Shown: positions 43,090 to 52,560 of the stretch, piece after piece
How positions within the stretch are numbered: position 1 is the first letter of the stretch
How the letters are laid out: each line of letters opens with the position of its first letter
From: JAYRZB01 sp041916675
Lineage (GTDB): Bacteria; Pseudomonadota; Alphaproteobacteria; Rhizobiales; Devosiaceae
Assembly: GCA_041916675.1 (NCBI GenBank)
Contig: JAYRZB010000005.1
Span: forward strand, 251,360 to 315,359
Length of the DNA: 64,000 nucleotides
Reading direction: 5' to 3'
The notes under the pieces: generated by a model
What the model saw: the letters and a program-made list of their open reading frames with translations, nothing else
Databases searched by the model: none
What the model was told of the DNA's origin: nothing
Translations under genes and position numbers: made by a program

Positions 43090-45249
43090 ATGGCTGAATA
43101 TCTCGACAAGGCTGGGCTCAAGGTTGATGCGCTTTTGGCGCGGTTTGTGGAGGAGCGGGCGCTGGCCGGGCTCGCCATCAGCCCCGAGGCGTTTTGGGCC
43201 GGTTTTGCCGGAATCGTGGAGGAGATGGGGCCGCGGAACCGGGCGCTGCTCAAGCGCCGCGACGAGCTGCAGCACCAGATCGACGACTGGCACCGCCAGA
43301 ACGGGCCAGTGGCCAAAGACCCGGCCGGATACGAAGCCTATCTGCGCCGCATTGGGTATCTGGCCGATGAGCCCGCCGATTTCACCATCGAGACGAGCGG
43401 GCTCGACCCCGAGATCGCGAGCCTCTGCGGGCCGCAGCTGGTGGTGCCGGTGTCGAACGCGCGCTATGCGCTGAACGCGGCCAATGCGCGCTGGGGTAGT
43501 CTTTATGATGCGCTCTATGGCACCGATGCGCTGCCCAGAGATGGCGACATGGCACCGGGCAAGGGCTTCAACCCCAAGCGTGGTGCCGCCGTTGTGGCAC
43601 GGGCTGCAGCGTTCCTTGATGAGAGCTTTCCCCTCGCCAGCGGCAGCCATGCAGGGGTGACGGCTTATGACGTGACCGAGGCCAATGGAAAGCCCGTGCT
43701 GACCATCCGCGCCGCAGGCGGTGTGACCGGGTTGGCCAATGCCGCCCAGTTTGCCGGATATCGTCGCGACGGGGACAAGGTAGCGATCCTGCTCGTGCAC
43801 AACGGCCTGCATGCCGAACTGCTGCTCGACCGCACCAGCCCGATCGGGGGCACGCATGCGGCCGGGCTTGCCGATGTGCTGCTCGAAAGCGCCCTGACCA
43901 CCATCCAGGACTGCGAAGACTCGGTGGCGGCGGTCGATGCCGCCGACAAGGTCGAGGTCTATGCCAACTGGCTCGGGCTGATGGACGGCACGCTTGAGGA
44001 TACGTTCGAAAAGGGCGGGCGGCTGGTGACGCGGCGGCTCAATGCCGACAGGCGCTACACCGGCGCCGATGGCAAGGACCTGGTGCTGAAAGGCCGGGCG
44101 CTGCTGTTGGTGCGCAACGTAGGGCACCTGATGACGACGCCGGCCATTCAGGATGCCTCGGGTCGGCAGATCGGCGAAGGCATTATGGATGCGGTGATGA
44201 CCGTCGCCTGCGCACTGCATGACAAGGTGAACTCGCGCACCGGGGCGATCTATATCGTCAAGCCCAAGATGCATGGGCCCGAGGAAGTGCAGTTTGCCTG
44301 CGATATCTTCGGGGCGGTCGAGAGGCTGTTCGGGCTCAAGCCCAACACCATCAAGATCGGCATCATGGACGAAGAGCGCCGCACATCGGCGAACCTGAAG
44401 GCCTGCATTTATGCGGCGCGCCAGCGGGTGTTCTTCATCAATACCGGGTTTCTCGACCGCACGGGCGACGAGATTCACACCTCGATGGAAGCCGGGCCGG
44501 TGCTGCGCAAGGACCAGATCAAATCCGAGCGCTGGATCGGGGCCTATGAGGACCGCAATGTGCTGATCGGACTGGCCTGCGGGTTTGCCGGCAAGGCCCA
44601 GATCGGCAAGGGCATGTGGGCGCGGCCCGACGACATGGCCGAAATGCTCAAGGCCAAGATCGGGCACCCCAATGCGGGCGCCAATACGGCGTGGGTGCCA
44701 TCGCCGACGGCGGCGACGCTGCATGCGCTGCACTATCACCAGGTCGATGTGTTCGAGGCCCAGAAGCGCCGCCACAACCAGCCGGTGCCGCCACTGGCAG
44801 ACCTGTTCTCGATGCCGGTGCTGGACCCCAAGACCCTGAGCCGGGAGGAGATTATCCGCGAGCTCGAGAACAATGCGCAGGGCATTCTCGGCTATGTTGT
44901 GCGCTGGGTGCAGCAGGGGGTGGGCTGTTCGAAGGTGCCCGACATCAACAATGTGGGGTTGATGGAAGACCGGGCCACGTGCCGGATTTCGAGCCAGGCA
45001 GTGGCCAACTGGCTGCGCCACGGTGTGGTGAGCAAGGACGATGTGACCGGGGTTTTCGAGCGCATGGCCGAGGTGGTCGATGCCCAGAATGCCGGTGACC
45101 CGATCTATCGGCCGATGGCCTCGAACTTCCGTTCCGCAGCATTCCGCGCGGCGCTGTCGCTGGCGCTCGAAGGGGCAAGCCAGCCCTCGGGCTATACCGA
45201 ACCGCTGCTGCATGCACGGCGGCTTGAGGTGAAGGCCCGCTCGGCCTGA
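43090..45249 (+). CDS. glcB: Malate synthase G
   Basis: A 719-residue enzyme joining glyoxylate and acetyl-CoA into malate. N-terminal helical clasp, then TTIQDCEDSVAAVDAADKV, IYIVKPKMHGPEEV, KIGIMDEERRTSANL, GFLDRTGDEIHTSMEAGP and the C-terminal WLRHG, the usual G-isoform landmarks. Length is normal. GAGGA at 43081 supports the start. In this place it can use the glyoxylate released by AllA. Confidence 0.96.
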   Translation: MAEYLDKAGLKVDALLARFVEERALAGLAISPEAFWAGFAGIVEEMGPRNRALLKRRDELQHQIDDWHRQNGPVAKDPAGYEAYLRRIGYLADEPADFTIETSGLDPEIASLCGPQLVVPVSNARYALNAANARWGSLYDALYGTDALPRDGDMAPGKGFNPKRGAAVVARAAAFLDESFPLASGSHAGVTAYDVTEANGKPVLTIRAAGGVTGLANAAQFAGYRRDGDKVAILLVHNGLHAELLLDRTSPIGGTHAAGLADVLLESALTTIQDCEDSVAAVDAADKVEVYANWLGLMDGTLEDTFEKGGRLVTRRLNADRRYTGADGKDLVLKGRALLLVRNVGHLMTTPAIQDASGRQIGEGIMDAVMTVACALHDKVNSRTGAIYIVKPKMHGPEEVQFACDIFGAVERLFGLKPNTIKIGIMDEERRTSANLKACIYAARQRVFFINTGFLDRTGDEIHTSMEAGPVLRKDQIKSERWIGAYEDRNVLIGLACGFAGKAQIGKGMWARPDDMAEMLKAKIGHPNAGANTAWVPSPTAATLHALHYHQVDVFEAQKRRHNQPVPPLADLFSMPVLDPKTLSREEIIRELENNAQGILGYVVRWVQQGVGCSKVPDINNVGLMEDRATCRISSQAVANWLRHGVVSKDDVTGVFERMAEVVDAQNAGDPIYRPMASNFRSAAFRAALSLALEGASQPSGYTEPLLHARRLEVKARSA

Positions 45250-45251
45250 AC

Positions 45252-46892
45252 CTAGTCCCTGAACTCATAGGTGGGCAGGATGATGGTGGTGGGGTGCTCA
45301 GGATCATGGAAGATTTCCATGTCCGAGGCCTCGAGCCCGGTGCCGGTGCCGATGGGTTCGCCGGTGCCGGTATTGCGGGCATAACGCGGATGGGCGCCCG
45401 AAGAAATCTGCAACCGCAACCGGTGGCCGCGGTTGAAGCAGTGAGCGGTGGCGTGGAGGCGGATCTTGAGCTTCCAGATATTCTCCGGCATGGCGGGATC
45501 GGACGCGCCCATGCGGACGAAGCCATCGCAGATATTGGTCGAGACGCCATCGGGTGAGACATCGCAGAGCCGCATGAAGTAATCGGCATGGATGAGGCTG
45601 GCGCGGGCAAACAGCGTGGCCTTGACGTGGCCGATGATGGTGAGCGGTGAAACCAGCGGTTCGGAGGTGTAGGTCAATACATCCCGTCGGGCTTCGAGCG
45701 GGGCATTGTCGACCGGACCGGCACCGGTGAAGGCGAAGATGGCCCCGCCCAGATTGGGCGTGGGATCGGCGGGATCGTAGCGGTAGCGGTCGGGTGCGGT
45801 GACATGGGCCGCGCGCTGCGACAGCACGCCGCCCTCGTGGATATGCCAGAGCTGGTCATTGGCCGCTTCGGGCGGGTAGGCATCGAATTCGCGCCAGCGG
45901 TTCTCGCCGGTGATGTGGATGCGCACCGGCTTTTCGCGCAGGTCGGCGCGCTCGTTCATGAGTTGGGCGCGCATCCAGATCAGGGTTTGTTTGATGGACT
46001 CGCCCTGCATGTCGTTGCTGACATGGAACCACGGACCAACGGTGAGGTAAGGCGTTTGCCCCGCCTCCACGAGGGTTTCATAATCGCGCAAAAGCTGGTC
46101 GAGCATGAAATCGTACCAGCCGGAAATGAAGTGGTTGGGCGGGGTGCGGATGCCCAGCCGATGGGTGTGGTCGAGCGGTTCCCAGAAGGCGGGGTTGTCC
46201 ACCGACTCGGCAAACCAGCGACGCCAGAACGGTACCTGGTGGCCGAGAACACGAACGTCGCCATCGACCAGCGGCAGTTGGAGGGCAGCAGCGGCAGTGC
46301 GCTTTTCAATCTCGCCGCTGGCCATGCGGCTGGCAAAGCCGACCGGGTTTTTGCGGATGCCTTCGATGGTCTGCAGCCAGCTCAGCCAGAGCCCGAGATG
46401 AAAGGCGCCGTGGGGAAAGACCACGGACTGGAACTCGGCGCTGGTGACCTTGGTGGACATGGCCGAGATTTTGGGCAGCGCATCGGAAATGGCCCATTGA
46501 GCATAGCCGAGATAGCTCGGCCCGGTGACGCCCAGGCGGCCATCGAACCAGGGTTGCTGCTTGATCCATTCAAGGGTTGCAAGGCCATCGGCGCGCTCGC
46601 TGGTCAGCGGATCAAACTCACCGCCGGACCGATCGGTGCCGCGACAGGCCTGAAGGACGACGTGAAAGCCGCGCTCGGCATAGACGTCGGCAACGGTGGA
46701 AAAGCCGCGCAGCCCATAGGGCTGGCGCATGAGGAGGGTCGGGCGCTTGTCCTTGACCAGCGGGGCGTAGTGTTCGGTGGCGAGCCTGACGCCATCGGGC
46801 ATGACGACATCGATATTGCCGGTCTTGCGGACGCGGTTGCGGCGGCGGGGCAGCCGATACATGCGCGCCACAAACAGGCTGCCGATGCTCAT
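45252..46892 (-). CDS. CocE/NonD-family hydrolase
   Basis: A 546-residue alpha/beta-hydrolase of the X-Pro dipeptidyl-peptidase/CocE group. Nucleophile Ser126 lies in GPSYLGY; RGTDRSGGEF precedes it, and the C-terminal jelly-roll domain (HATAHCFNRGHRLRLQISS) is complete. Members act as esterases, amidases or acyl-transferases. Its stop is 3 bp from the convergent glcB stop and its start 18 bp after the adenine deaminase stop, so it is in an operon with ade. Substrate unknown. Confidence 0.87.
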   Translation of the reverse strand: MSIGSLFVARMYRLPRRRNRVRKTGNIDVVMPDGVRLATEHYAPLVKDKRPTLLMRQPYGLRGFSTVADVYAERGFHVVLQACRGTDRSGGEFDPLTSERADGLATLEWIKQQPWFDGRLGVTGPSYLGYAQWAISDALPKISAMSTKVTSAEFQSVVFPHGAFHLGLWLSWLQTIEGIRKNPVGFASRMASGEIEKRTAAAALQLPLVDGDVRVLGHQVPFWRRWFAESVDNPAFWEPLDHTHRLGIRTPPNHFISGWYDFMLDQLLRDYETLVEAGQTPYLTVGPWFHVSNDMQGESIKQTLIWMRAQLMNERADLREKPVRIHITGENRWREFDAYPPEAANDQLWHIHEGGVLSQRAAHVTAPDRYRYDPADPTPNLGGAIFAFTGAGPVDNAPLEARRDVLTYTSEPLVSPLTIIGHVKATLFARASLIHADYFMRLCDVSPDGVSTNICDGFVRMGASDPAMPENIWKLKIRLHATAHCFNRGHRLRLQISSGAHPRYARNTGTGEPIGTGTGLEASDMEIFHDPEHPTTIILPTYEFRD

Positions 46893-46910
46893 GGTGCCGG
46901 GCTCATCAGG

Positions 46911-48620
46911 TCAGCTCACAAAATCAAACGCATCGACATCAAACAGGCCTTTGTCGGTCATTTTCAAATGCGGAATGACCGGCAGGGCGAGGAAGGCCAC
47001 CTGCAGGAAAGGTTCGGGCAGAACGCAACCGAGCGCAAGGGCGGCATCGCGCAAATGATGGAGATCACGGGCGACGGTTTCGAAGGGGTTAAGGCTCATC
47101 AGCCCGGCGATGGGCAGGGCCAGTTCGGCGGTGATGCGGCCGCTTTCGGTGACGACGAATCCGCCCCTGAGTGCGCGCAGCCGGTTGACGGCCAGCGCCA
47201 TGTCTTCGTCGGAAACGCCGACGACGGTGATGTTGTGGCTGTCATGCCCGACCGAGGAGGCGATGGCTCCGCGCTTGATGCCGAAGCCGGTGACGAAGCC
47301 GTGGCCGATATTGCCGTTCTTGCCGTGTCGCTCGACGACGGCGACCTTGATGACGTCGGCAGCGGTATCGGGCTGCAGACCCTTTTCGGTGACGGGAAGG
47401 CTGGCCTCCTCGCGGAAGGTCAGGATCAGGCCCGGCCTGACGCCGATGACCGGGGTTGAGTTCTGGCCCGGCCGGGGCGGGGAATAAAAACTTTCGGCGG
47501 TGACGGGGCGGGCCTTCATCGAGGTGAGGCCGACCGGCTCGACCGGCTGGCGGGCGGCAAACAGGGCCGGGGTGACGAGGCGGCCACCGGTGACGACATC
47601 GGAAACGATGCATTCCTCAAGACTGTCGAGCAGGACGATATCAGCGCGCCAGCCCGGTGCGACCAGGCCGCGATCACGCAGGCCAAAGATACGGGCGGCT
47701 GAATGGCTGGCGGCGCGATAGACGTGGTGCAGCGGGCGGCCCATGGCAATGAGGCGGCGGATGGAGCTATCGAGGTGGCCCTCTTCGGCAATGTCGAGCG
47801 GATTGCGATCATCGGTGCACAGCGCCACAAAGCTTGAGGTGTTCTCGTCGAGCACTTCGGCGAGCGCCTTGAGATCCTTGGAGACCGAACCCTCGCGGAT
47901 CAGGATGGCCATGCCGCGGGCGAGCTTTTCTCGCGCCTCGCGGGCGGAAGTGGCCTCATGATCGGTGCGGATGCCGGCGGCGAGATAGCCGTTGAGCGCA
48001 TAGCCCGAGAGCAGGGGCGCGTGGCCATCGATATGCCCATCCTGAAAGGCCAGGAGCTTGGCGATGATCCCCGGATCGGCATTGAGCACGCCGGGGAAGT
48101 TCATCATTTCGGCCAGGCCGATGACTTTGGGGTGCGCGCGCAGAGGCAACAGATCGTCGATCTCGAGTGCGGCGCCGGAGGTTTCGAAGGCGGTGGCGGG
48201 CACGCAGGAGGAGAGGTTGATGCGGATATCCATGATGGTGCGCTCGGCACAATCGAGGAAATAGCGGATGCCTTCTGTGCCGAGCACATTGGCGATTTCA
48301 TGCGGATCGCAGATGACGGTGGTGACCCCATGCGGGAGCACGCAGCGATCGAACTCGAAGGGGGTGACGAGGGAGGATTCGATATGCAGGTGCGTGTCGA
48401 TGAAGCCGGGCACGGCAAAGCGCCCGCGACCATCGATGGTGGTTTTGCCGATATAGCGTTCGCCGGTGCCCACGATGCGGTCGGCGACGACGGCAATGTC
48501 GGTTTCGGTGATGGCGCCGGTGATGACATCGAGCAGCCGAATATTGCTGATCACCAGATCGGCCGGGCGCTTGCCGGAACCGGCTTCGATCATCTCGATC
48601 AGGGTATTGGCAGACGTCAT
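46911..48620 (-). CDS. ade: Adenine deaminase
   Basis: A 569-residue amidohydrolase (adenine to hypoxanthine). PGFIDTHLHIESS (71-83), CDPHEIANVLG (104-114), GHAPLLSG, CTDDRNP and the C-terminal MSLNPFE are all characteristic of AdeC-type enzymes. Hypoxanthine made here goes to XdhAB. No purine riboswitch was recognised upstream. Confidence 0.95.
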   Translation of the reverse strand: MTSANTLIEMIEAGSGKRPADLVISNIRLLDVITGAITETDIAVVADRIVGTGERYIGKTTIDGRGRFAVPGFIDTHLHIESSLVTPFEFDRCVLPHGVTTVICDPHEIANVLGTEGIRYFLDCAERTIMDIRINLSSCVPATAFETSGAALEIDDLLPLRAHPKVIGLAEMMNFPGVLNADPGIIAKLLAFQDGHIDGHAPLLSGYALNGYLAAGIRTDHEATSAREAREKLARGMAILIREGSVSKDLKALAEVLDENTSSFVALCTDDRNPLDIAEEGHLDSSIRRLIAMGRPLHHVYRAASHSAARIFGLRDRGLVAPGWRADIVLLDSLEECIVSDVVTGGRLVTPALFAARQPVEPVGLTSMKARPVTAESFYSPPRPGQNSTPVIGVRPGLILTFREEASLPVTEKGLQPDTAADVIKVAVVERHGKNGNIGHGFVTGFGIKRGAIASSVGHDSHNITVVGVSDEDMALAVNRLRALRGGFVVTESGRITAELALPIAGLMSLNPFETVARDLHHLRDAALALGCVLPEPFLQVAFLALPVIPHLKMTDKGLFDVDAFDFVS

Positions 48621-48702
48621 TGGGCGGATAGGCTCCTGCTAAAGCGCCACCGTCCGCTTTGCCGCCGATGCGGTCAAGAGGGTCAGCCTAGTTTAGCCTG
48701 CC

Positions 48703-50925
48703 TCAGGCGACGGTGCGGGCGACAGCCTCGGCCTGATCGCGCAGCATGGTTTCGATGACATCGGTCTTGACCGGGGGCGAGAACAGATAGCCCTGGAAAG
48801 TATCGCAGCCCATGGTGGTGAGCAGATCATGCTGCTGGGCGGTTTCGACGCCTTCGGCGGTGACCTCGGCGCCCATGGCGTGGGCCAGATCGATCATGGC
48901 GCGAACGACCGAGCGGGAGACGTCATCGTGGACGATTTCGCTGATGAAGGAGCGGTCGATCTTGATCCGGTCCACAGCGTATTGGCGCAGGTAGCCGAGA
49001 GAGGAATAGCCGGTGCCGAAATCATCGAGCGCAATGCGGATGCCAGCGGCGCGCAGGCGGTGCAGGGTTTCGGCGGTGGCCTGGTCCTCGGCGAGCAGAA
49101 TGCCCTCGGTGATTTCAAGCTCGAGGTCGGACGGTCGCATGCGCGAGGCGGCAAGCAGATCCATGACGCGGCCGAAGAACCTGGGATTGCGCAGCTGGGC
49201 AGGGGAGATGTTGACGGCGATGGTCTTGCCCGGCCAGAACGCGCCCACAAGGCAGGCGCGGCGCAGGATGAGCTCGCCCAGTTCCTCGATCAGCCCGGTG
49301 CTTTCGGCGACCGGGATGAAGCTGGTTGGCGGAACCTGACCGAGAACCGGGTGCTTCCAGCGGGCCAGCGCCTCAGCCCCGATGATGGCGCCGGGTTCCT
49401 TGCCGTAAAGCGGCTGGAATTCGATGGAGATCTGATCGTTGCGGCGCAGGGCATCGCGCAGCTCGGTTTCAACCTCTGCGCGGTTCTGAATGGCGTTGCG
49501 CATGTGATCCTGAAAGATCACCGCCTGATTACGGCCGGCCGCCTTGGCTTCGTAAAGGGCGATATCGGCCATGCGCGTGACGTCGCTGGCATCGGTGAGA
49601 ATCTGCGGAGCAAAGCTGATGCCGATGCTGGCGCCAACATAGACCTTCTTGCCGAACAGGACGAATGGCTTGCCAATGGCCTCGACGATGGAATTGGCCA
49701 GGACCAGCGCTTCCTGCATGTCGATCAGATCGGGGAGCAGGATACCGAACTCGTCGCCGCCAAGGCGGGCAATCGAACCGTGCGCGCCGACAAGCGCGGT
49801 CAGGCGGTCGCCGACATCCTTGATCAACTGGTCGCCGGCCTGGTGCCCGTGGGTGTCGTTGACCTGCTTGAAACGATCGAGATCGAGCATGAGAAGCGCC
49901 AGCCGCTTATCGCGGGGCCGATCCAGTGACAAAGCGCCGGCGAGGCGCTGCTCGAAGAGGTAGCGGTTGGGCAGGCCGGTCAGCGCATCGTGCGTGGCCT
50001 GATACTGGGCGGCTCGACGGCCTTCTTCGATGGTTTCGGAATAGCGACGCAGACGGCCGAGAAGGACAACAATGGTGAGACCGGCGAGCAGGAAAGCACC
50101 GATCAGGACCGGGGCCGTCTGGGTGAGCAGGCGCGTGCCGGGACGGTCAGGCATCCATTCAAAGAAGGTGATGAAGCGGCCAGCTCTGTTGTAGATCGGA
50201 AGACTGGCCATGCCTGCGGCCGGGGTGGCGTTGGTGGTGAAGCGCCCCTGGTCGAGTTGGTGGCGGCTGGAGAATTCGTCGGCAAAAGCGTTGTTGAGGT
50301 AGATGACGCTGATCAGGATGAATTCGCGGCCTGCCTGCTGAGGGTAGCGGCCAGAACTGTTGACCATCGGTGCAACCGCGACGATGCCGGGGACACCGTC
50401 GAAGGTGATGATGTCGGTGCGTACGGGTGGCGCGATGGCCTCGAAATCCTGCGACGGCGGCACGGTGGCCATTTCGGCACGCAGCGAGGCGATCAGCGGG
50501 GTCAGGGCAGGCTTGAAGATACGGTCGTAGTCGGCAAGGTCTGCGCTGATCCCCTGGCGCGCGATGTCGACCGGACGGTTGTCGGGATCAAGCAGAATGG
50601 TTTCGTCGTGGCCGAAATAGTCGAACATCCAATAGCCGATATTGCCGTCGTACCAGACCCGGTCAAAGGACTGGACGACATGGATCATGGCATCGTCCCA
50701 GACGGTAACGCTTTCCTGCTGGTGGGGCAGGTTGTCCTGGGTTTCGGAGATGACGCGCTCTACGAGCCGGGTTTCGCGCTGCCGAGCGCGATCGTCGCTG
50801 CTGGTTGTTGACCAGAAGACAAAGGCAATGACGGCCACAAGTGTCGCGGCCATGGCAAAGGCAATGGGCAAAAGCACATTGGTCGCGAAGTGGTCGCGAG
50901 GCATTATGGAGTTAGGCTCAGCCAT
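48703..50925 (-). CDS. Membrane GGDEF/EAL cyclic-di-GMP protein with periplasmic sensor
   Basis: A 740-residue signalling protein. Helix 1 (about 15-37) and helix 2 (about 270-295) enclose a periplasmic CHASE4-like domain (SVTVWDDAMI, WMFDYFGHDE). GGDEF is intact at 389-393 (LGGDEFG) with DLDRFKQVNDTHGH before it; EAL is intact at 518-520 (GAEALARWKHP) with DDFGTGYSSL and VTAEGVET after it. It may therefore make and break c-di-GMP. I use ATG 50925; TTG 50934 is an upstream option. Single gene, not linked to neighbours. Confidence 0.9.
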   Translation of the reverse strand: MAEPNSIMPRDHFATNVLLPIAFAMAATLVAVIAFVFWSTTSSDDRARQRETRLVERVISETQDNLPHQQESVTVWDDAMIHVVQSFDRVWYDGNIGYWMFDYFGHDETILLDPDNRPVDIARQGISADLADYDRIFKPALTPLIASLRAEMATVPPSQDFEAIAPPVRTDIITFDGVPGIVAVAPMVNSSGRYPQQAGREFILISVIYLNNAFADEFSSRHQLDQGRFTTNATPAAGMASLPIYNRAGRFITFFEWMPDRPGTRLLTQTAPVLIGAFLLAGLTIVVLLGRLRRYSETIEEGRRAAQYQATHDALTGLPNRYLFEQRLAGALSLDRPRDKRLALLMLDLDRFKQVNDTHGHQAGDQLIKDVGDRLTALVGAHGSIARLGGDEFGILLPDLIDMQEALVLANSIVEAIGKPFVLFGKKVYVGASIGISFAPQILTDASDVTRMADIALYEAKAAGRNQAVIFQDHMRNAIQNRAEVETELRDALRRNDQISIEFQPLYGKEPGAIIGAEALARWKHPVLGQVPPTSFIPVAESTGLIEELGELILRRACLVGAFWPGKTIAVNISPAQLRNPRFFGRVMDLLAASRMRPSDLELEITEGILLAEDQATAETLHRLRAAGIRIALDDFGTGYSSLGYLRQYAVDRIKIDRSFISEIVHDDVSRSVVRAMIDLAHAMGAEVTAEGVETAQQHDLLTTMGCDTFQGYLFSPPVKTDVIETMLRDQAEAVARTVA

Positions 50926-51010
50926 GAAAGGCAACCAATAATGTCGAATATCAACACCCTAAGCCGGTTAAGCTTAGGGACAGGTTACCAAAACCGAACC
51001 AATCGGATTG

Positions 51011-52252
51011 TCAGGGCGCGTCCTTGAACAGGACCTCCCGGTCGCGGGAGAAATTGGCCAGCAGCGGCAGGCAGGCGCCGCCGATTTCGCGGGCCCCTGA
51101 GCCGATCTTGCCTTCGATCACTTCGAAGGGGGCAAGACCCTGCAGGTCGAAGGTGGCGATGCGAGCGCGCGTGGCTTCGATCAGCGCGGCGCGCACCGCA
51201 ACCGGGAAGGCGCCATCGATTACGATGCGGGAGAAGTCGATGACGGAGACGGCCGACACAATGCCCGCAGCAAGGCTTTGGGCGGATTCGGCAATCCATT
51301 CATCGAGGGGCCCGCCGATCTCGCCCCAGTGATCGGGATCGCGCCAGAGGACGCTCGGGTCCTGACCCGCAGCCTTGAGCTTTTCGGCCAGCACATAGAT
51401 CGATGCTGATCGCAGGATCTGCTGGAAGCCACCGCCTGGGGCGGGCACGGGCATGGCGCCGATAGCCCCGGCATAGCCACGGCGGCCGGGGAAAAGGTGG
51501 CCATCGATGACCACGCCGCCGCCAAGGAAGGACCCGATGAAGATGTAGAGGAAGTCCTCGCTGTGATGGGGTTCGGCCAGCACCAGTTCGGCGGCGCATG
51601 CGGCGGTGCCGTCGTTATGGAAATAGACCGGCCATGGACTGATCTCGGCAATGGCGCGGCGGATATCGGCCTGACGCCAGTCATCGAGCACGGATTGCGG
51701 GGCGGCGAACTGGGGTTCCCAGTTCCAGAGCTCGAATGGCGAGGCGATGCCGAAGCCCGAGATGCGGGCGCGCTGGGCATCGGTGAGGCCGGCGGTTAGT
51801 TCGGCCATGCCGCGCACGGCAAGCGCCAGGGTGCTGGCGGGGGTCGGGTAGGGGTGAGGTTCGTGGATGTTGGCCAGAACCGTGCCGCGGAAATCGAGCA
51901 GGACGACGTCGCTGGAACGGCGGCCGATCTTGAGGCCGATGAAATAAGCGCCGCCGGGGTTGAGGGCGAACGGCACCAGCGGCTGGCCGACCTTGCCGCG
52001 CAGCGGTGAGAGCTTGATGAGCAGGCCATCCGCTTCAAGCTCGTTCATGATGATCGAGATGGTCTGGGGCGACAGGCCGGTCATGCGGGCAATATCGGCC
52101 TTGGGCAGGCCGCCATGGCGGCGGATGAGGGAGAGCACGAGGCGTTCGTTATAGAGCCGCACACCGCTCTGGTTGGTGCCACGGCTGCCGGCGCCGTCAC
52201 CTGCGGCCCTCGCCTTGTTGGCGGCGCGTGATGCCAAGTCCCCCGTCCTCAT
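51011..52252 (-). CDS. ROK-family transcriptional repressor
   Basis: A 413-residue NagC/XylR-type protein. Winged helix at about 35-85 (LVLSLIRRHGGLPKADIARM, TGLSPQTISIIMNELEADGL), then a sugar-kinase-like ROK domain (FHNDGTAACAAELV, GSFLGGGVVIDGHLFPG). The usual zinc-site Cys cluster after HLFPGRRG is not obvious. It is divergent from frcBCA and likely represses it from the palindrome at 52391-52423. Confidence 0.9.
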   Translation of the reverse strand: MRTGDLASRAANKARAAGDGAGSRGTNQSGVRLYNERLVLSLIRRHGGLPKADIARMTGLSPQTISIIMNELEADGLLIKLSPLRGKVGQPLVPFALNPGGAYFIGLKIGRRSSDVVLLDFRGTVLANIHEPHPYPTPASTLALAVRGMAELTAGLTDAQRARISGFGIASPFELWNWEPQFAAPQSVLDDWRQADIRRAIAEISPWPVYFHNDGTAACAAELVLAEPHHSEDFLYIFIGSFLGGGVVIDGHLFPGRRGYAGAIGAMPVPAPGGGFQQILRSASIYVLAEKLKAAGQDPSVLWRDPDHWGEIGGPLDEWIAESAQSLAAGIVSAVSVIDFSRIVIDGAFPVAVRAALIEATRARIATFDLQGLAPFEVIEGKIGSGAREIGGACLPLLANFSRDREVLFKDAP

Positions 52253-52390
52253 ACTTCCATGCCCGTCTGCGCAATATCAAACCGTTGCCGGAAACGCGAA
52301 GCAAATCAGCGTCCGGCCCCGGCGATCGGTGCATTTTTTGGGGATTGGCTCCCCTCCCTGCGTCAAGAGTGGCAAGTGGGGAACCTAGAG

Positions 52391-52425
52391 TCAATTAATA
52401 AATCACTTGGATTAATTTATTGACA
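52391..52425 (+). promoter_or_regulatory. ROK operator and -35 region of frcBCA
   Basis: TCAATTAATAAATC (52391-52404) and GATTAATTTATTGA (52410-52423) form an inverted repeat with 12 of 14 matching positions around ACTTG. A consensus -35 TTGACA at 52420-52425 overlaps the right arm, so binding would block the promoter. The -10 is weak (near 52443). Binding by the ROK protein is inferred. Confidence 0.75.
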
Positions 52426-52560
52426 GCTCGGTCGCGATCCGCTTTTGTTGGCGCACGGCAGGGGAGGGTCGAGGCCCGGCAAGGGCAGCAGCGCCCCCGC
52501 TCCGCCTGCAGGGCACACGGCAACAGCCGGTGCCATGCAACGCAACCCCGGGAGGAACCA

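Noticed and set aside
43078..45213. 711-codon open frame on the minus strand
   Set aside because: It is the mirror of malate synthase G, whose protein is complete and well conserved; the antisense protein is His/Arg/Gln-rich with no domain.
45804..47459. 551-codon open frame on the plus strand
   Set aside because: Opposite the CocE hydrolase and adenine deaminase genes; it crosses the boundary between two real genes and has no recognisable motif.
48621..48702. Possible purine riboswitch before the adenine deaminase gene
   Set aside because: Only 82 bp and none of the conserved loop sequences could be found.
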